Positions 59,379 to 64,000 of a stretch of DNA of 64,000 bases are shown one piece after another. The DNA comes from Coriaria nepalensis (taxonomy: Eukaryota > Streptophyta > Magnoliopsida > Cucurbitales > Coriariaceae): assembly GCA_027186245.1 (NCBI GenBank), contig CP114485.1:1984001-2048000 (forward strand), written 5' to 3'. The notes under the pieces were generated by a model that had not been told where the DNA came from, did no database searches, and saw nothing but the letters and a program-made list of their open reading frames with translations. The first letter of the stretch is position 1, and each line of letters starts with the position of its first letter. The translations under genes were made by a program, and so were the position numbers.

Positions 59379-62300
59379 ATGGAGGAAAATCCCTGCTCAG
59401 CAATTTCAGATGGAGAGATAGTTGGAATTAGGTTTGCTTTGGCAAGCCATGAAGAAATTGTAAGTACAGATTTGAACTTTTGGATACATTTGAAAGACCT
59501 TTAATCTCACGCACTCATACTCTCTGATGGCGTTTGGTTAATAAGTAATACTTGATAAGTGTTGGTTGAAGCTGTTTTTGGTTTCGCCCCTTTGATTTCA
59601 TCCTTCTTCCAATCATTCTCTGAAAATTACTGCTCAATGTTTATCTTGCAAATCAAACTAGTGAGTAGAAACCCACCTCCTTTAGGGGAGAATTTTGATA
59701 TTAATTGTTACTACACACTAATCAGTATGTTCGAATTGGTGATAACATTTACTCTGCCTCATCTATTTATCAAACATCCCTTTGTGCAGTTGATGTGGGG
59801 TAGTTATTGTCCCTGATATCATTATTTTAACTTTTTACAATATAAATTAACTCTCTAATTCTGCCTTTGTAGTGTATGGCATCTATTAGTGATTGCCCTA
59901 TTAGCCATACAAGTCAGCTTGGGAATCCTTTCCTGGGCCTTCCTCTTGAATTTGGAAAATGTGAATCTTGTGGTACCTCAGAAATTGGCCTTTGTGAAGG
60001 TGCGTAAGCATAGATGTTCAGCTTTTAACGCAGTTGACAGAAAATAGTTGTAAAGGAACAATTAAGAAACTTTTTGCTGGTATCATTAAAGGTGACATGG
60101 TTCCATTTCTATTGTGCTTGTCAGGTCATTTTGGCTACATTCAACTACCGGTCCCTATATATCATCCTAGTCATATTAGTGAATTGAAGGGGTTGTTAAG
60201 CATATTGTGCTTTAAGTGTCTGAAAATGAAAAGCAATAAGGTATTAAGTCACCAACTACTTCCTGCAAATTCAATTGGTTTCGATGAATCTTAATTATAT
60301 TGTACCACGGTGCTCTTTGTTCTATGTTTCTGCTATCATAACTGGCAAACAAGATATTTTTTTGTTTTTGAAACTTGGAACTGGCGTCACACACTCTGTA
60401 ATATTTATAATCTAACCAATAAATACCCTAAATGCCATGCTTCTTGTCTTCTTCGGGGTCCTATTCTTTGGGTGAGAGGGAGGGGGACAGGTTGCTAGTC
60501 ACTACTGACCGTTTTCTCACTTCACATGCTATGACTTTTGTGGTTGCCTTCTGAACTTTGAACATTTTTGGTTTTCTATCTTTCAGTATCCAAACAAGAC
60601 CACCAGTATGGCAGAAAGATTGTTATCTTCATGTTGTGAGGTGAGTATTAAATTCAAACTACTCTCTTTTGTTTATAGACGTGTTGCATGTTGCAAAACT
60701 ACCTTGAGGTTGTATTTTAGCATTTTTATTTGACACATACACTCACTCTCTCTCAGTCTTACCATTTCTCTGCATATTGTACTCGTGAATGAAAAAGAGG
60801 ATTTCAGTTACTTTTCTCTTTGATGTTGTTCATAGTGGTTACTGATTCTATGGATTCACTAATACCTGGATGTGGTTTCACTCTTTCTCGTACTTCGACT
60901 TGATTTTATCTGTTTTGTGGTATGAGAAGGGAGGGGAGAGATGTGGAGTCTTGGCATAATTTCTTTGACATCTAAATTCCTCTACAGACATGGTTGTGTA
61001 GCCATTTTTATTTTTGTTTGCTACTACTTCTGTTCTTCGCTATTAGACCTTAAAAGGGTTACAAGTATGGTTTATTAAAGACGGCAAATTTCTAAATTAG
61101 AAGGTGATCGTTCAGTTAATAAGTAGAGCTACTAGTTTTTTAGGATCCTGCATGGTCCAAACTTTCTTGACTTAAAGTTTATGATTTTGTCCCTTTAGAA
61201 AAAAATCTCTTGCCCTAGTGCATTAAGCCATTACTATCATATCACCTTCCTCAGAATCTTAGCTTTCAATGTTAATTTGCTTCAAGGGCATGTGGAGACT
61301 TAAGTCCATATGCATCTACTATTAGCGTTTGTCAGTAGTTTTAATTTTGATAGCTTTAATTTAAATAATCAGTTTGAGGGATGGGTCACGCATCATTTGT
61401 TCTCATTAATTAGTTTAGTTTGACCGTCTTGTTAATGAATGAGACGACAAGACAGTAAAATAGTCCATTGCAGTAGGTTGTTGTCAGTGTTAGTGGTTTT
61501 GCAATTTTGATATTTTTGGTACTCTACGTGTCAAGGTTAATTATCTGTCCCGATCATTTTTTTGTAGGATACTCCTCAAGTTTCTGTAAAAGAAGTTAAG
61601 ACAACAGATGGTGCTTGTTACTTGCAATTGAAGCTGCCCTCATCTAATATAAGACAACAAGATGGGGTTTGGAACTTTATGGAACGATATGGCTTTCGCT
61701 ATGGTGATGGCTCTACTCGATCGTTGCTTCCTTGTGAGGTTTGATTCTTAGTGCCCTCTCGTTTTTATCTTTGCTACTCTACCACTTTTCGTAATTAATT
61801 ATTGTCATTAGTTTGTATGATCTCTATTTATGTTATTGCAGTATGTATTTAGTCTGTATCATCTTCAGTTTCTTGGGGATTTAGTTGTTATTACCTTGAT
61901 GCATGTTTTATTGGCTGGTTGTTAGTTTGTGCCTAGAAATTATCTCAACTAGGAAAGAAATTTAGAAGTGTAATAGTACTTGATTGTCGGTGTGGCGTCT
62001 TGGTAAATGTTGTATTGCAAAATAGAAATGATCGTCTCATTAACATATGGTTGATTAAAGCATTAATATATCATATAACACATTGTATTCCAAATTTTCG
62101 CCTCTTTATTTATTGCTGTAATGCCTTTTGCCTTTCTCATTATATATATATATACACATATGTAATTTTCTTTTTTGTCCATAACTGATAGGTCATTGAA
62201 ATTCTTAAAAGAATTCCTAAAGAGACAAAAAGAAAGCTCCAAGCTAAAGGATATTTCCCTCAAGATGGATATATCTTGAAGTACTTGCCTATTCCTCCAA

Positions 62301-64000
62301 ACTGTCTATCCGTGCCTGAAATATCTGATGGTGTTACGATCATGTCATCAGTAAGTCATCCATCTCAGAGTTTCAGGTACCCTTCTTTATTTCTTAATTG
62401 GTTTTTATCAACTCGAGTCATGTAATTTTTCTAGGATCCTTCCATATCTATGCTCAAAAAAATTCTCGGGAAAGTAGAAGAAATTAGAAGATCAAGGTCT
62501 GGGGATCCAAATTTTGAGTCTAATGAAGTGGAAGCAAATGTTTTACAAGTAGAGGTTTGTAAATATCTTCAACTCAGGGGTACCACCAGATCATCTCGTA
62601 GTGTTGATACACACTTTGGGGTCAGTAAAGAGTTAAATGATTCCTCAACAAAAGCATGGCTTGAGAAAATGAGGACCCTATTCATTAGAAAGGGTTCTGG
62701 TTTCTCATCCCGCAGTGTAATTACTGGGGACGCTTACACAAAGGTCAATGAGATTGGAATCCCCTTTGAGGTAGCTCAAAGAATAACCTTTGAGGAGAAG
62801 GTCAATATGCATAACATTAAGTACTTACAGGAACTTGTGGACAACAAGTTGTGCCTGACCTATCGAGATGGTTCATCAAACTATTCGCTAAGGGAGGGTT
62901 CCAAGGGACACACATTTTTGAGAATGGGCCAGATTGTTCATAGGCGCATCATGGACGGGGATATTGTATTCATCAATAGGCCACCGACCACTCATAAGCA
63001 TTCGTTGCAAGCGCTTAGGGTCTACATTCATGATGACCACACTGTGAAGATCAATCCTATCATATGTGGACCGCTAAGTGCAGATTTTGATGGCGACTGT
63101 ATCCACCTCTTTTATCCCCAGTCTGTTTCTGCAAAAGCTGAGGTTATGGAGCTCTTTTCGGTGGAGAAACAACTGTTGAGCTCTCACAGTGGAAATGTCA
63201 ACTTGCAGTTGACTACAGATTCATTGTTGTCCTTGAAGATGATGTTGAGATCGTTTCTCTTTGATAAGGCAACAGCTCAGCAATTGGCTGTGATGGTATC
63301 GTCTTCTCTTCCACCACCTGCTGTCTTGAAGGGAAATTCTACCAAATCTTACTGGACAGCTTTGCAAGTGTTGCAAACTGCTTTACCATCTTCATTTGGC
63401 AGCTTTGGAGAGAGATATTTGGTTAAGCACGGTGAAGTGCTTAAAGTTGAAAGTAGTCAAGAGATATCCACATTGGTGAATGAAATTGTACCCTCTATTT
63501 TCTTTGAGAGAGGTCCTGAAGAGGTTCTCAAGTTCTTCAATTCACTGCAGCCAGTGTTGATGGAGTACATACTCACGGAGGGTTTCAGTGTGGGTCTGGA
63601 TGATTTCTCCATATCAAAGGCTTCCTTGCAAGTTATTGAAGAGGACATCCAAAGCTTGGCTCCTCTTCTTTTTCATCTGAGGACCTCATATAATGAGCTG
63701 GTGGAGATGCAGTTAGAAAGCTACATCCGAGAGATGAAGATCCCAGTGACAAACTTTATTTCAGGGGCATCAGCTCTGGGTTTCCTAATCGACTCTAAAA
63801 GCAATTCAGCCATCAATAAAGTAGTTCAACAGATTGGCTTTCTTGGTATGCAGCTTTCTGATAAGAAAAAGTTTTATTCGAAGACACTGATAGACGATAT
63901 CTCCTCTCTTTTCCATAGTAAATATTCCTCCGATGGACCCAACTCTGCAGAATATGGCTTAATTAAGAGCTGCTTCTTTAACGGGTTGGATCCATTTGAA
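59379..64000 (+). CDS. NRPE1: RNA polymerase V largest subunit (partial, 5' part)
   Basis: Seven exons are visible: 59379-59459, 59873-59999, 60125-60240, 60587-60640, 61568-61738, 62192-62350 and 62435 to the right edge, giving about 777 residues in one open frame. It opens MEENPCSAISDGEIVGIRFA and has zinc-binding pairs CESC and CFKC with CEGHFGYIQ. The catalytic magnesium loop is intact: PLSADFDGDCIHLFYPQ with three Asp. TFIRKGSGFSSRSVITGDAY-type and FINRPPTTHKHSLQALR blocks match Pol V. The N-terminus resembles NRPE1 and not NRPD1 (Pol IV). Pol V makes scaffold transcripts that guide AGO4 and DRM2 in RNA-directed DNA methylation. The bridge helix, DeCL and WG/GW-rich tail would lie beyond the window. 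Confidence 0.94.

Noticed and set aside
1..64000. tRNA, rRNA and CRISPR-type structures
   Set aside because: Scanned by eye for T-loop-like GGTTCGA sequences and repeat-spacer patterns; none had a matching acceptor stem or regular spacing. A covariance-model search would be decisive.

Overview
This is nuclear DNA of a flowering plant, almost certainly a eudicot. Nearly every gene has many small GT-AG introns, AT-rich introns and spacers separate the genes, and the proteins are land-plant families: GRAS, LNK, KOBITO1, OSCA/CSC1, SINAT, the RNA polymerase V largest subunit and a Ty1-Copia retrotransposon. Sequence alone does not name the species. I built exon models by reading splice sites and checking that every phase closes. 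All models except the two cut by the window edges give complete reading frames.

Layout, left to right. 1-8125 (-): KOBITO1-type glycosyltransferase cut by the left edge, with a 5.0 kb Ty1-Copia element inside intron 1. 8755-11705 (+): UBP24-type ubiquitin protease. 11.9-16.8 kb: a cluster in which a small secreted eight-cysteine lipid-transfer-like gene (-) occurs three times, two copies broken, interleaved with fragments of UBP24. 17984-19399 (+): SCL3. 20974-23171 (+): ribosome production factor 1, with a striking inverted repeat just upstream. 23828-27413 (+): RXW8/HYP1-type OSCA channel. 27727-29333 (-) and 30375-31730 (+): annexins ANN3 and ANN4, head to head. 33491-36848 (+): LNK2. 38367-39713 (+): SINA-type E3 ligase. 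41157-43358 (+): C2-domain ArfGAP. 44660-45469 (-): glutaredoxin-like protein. 46965-51961 (+): FY. 52549-55531 (+): SEC12-like protein. 56051-57721 (+): P-class PPR protein. 59379-64000 (+): NRPE1, cut by the right edge.

The genes do not form one pathway. Local themes are ER and membrane traffic (SEC12-like, ArfGAP), calcium and mechanical signalling (OSCA channel, annexin pair), RNA biology (RPF1, FY, PPR, NRPE1), and growth, clock and ubiquitin control (SCL3, LNK2, SINAT, UBP24). The most unusual parts are the Copia-split KOBITO1 intron, the UBP24/lipid-transfer duplication cluster, the hairpin in the RPF1 leader, two GC-AG introns in the OSCA gene and a duplicated splice donor in FY. I found no wholly new system.
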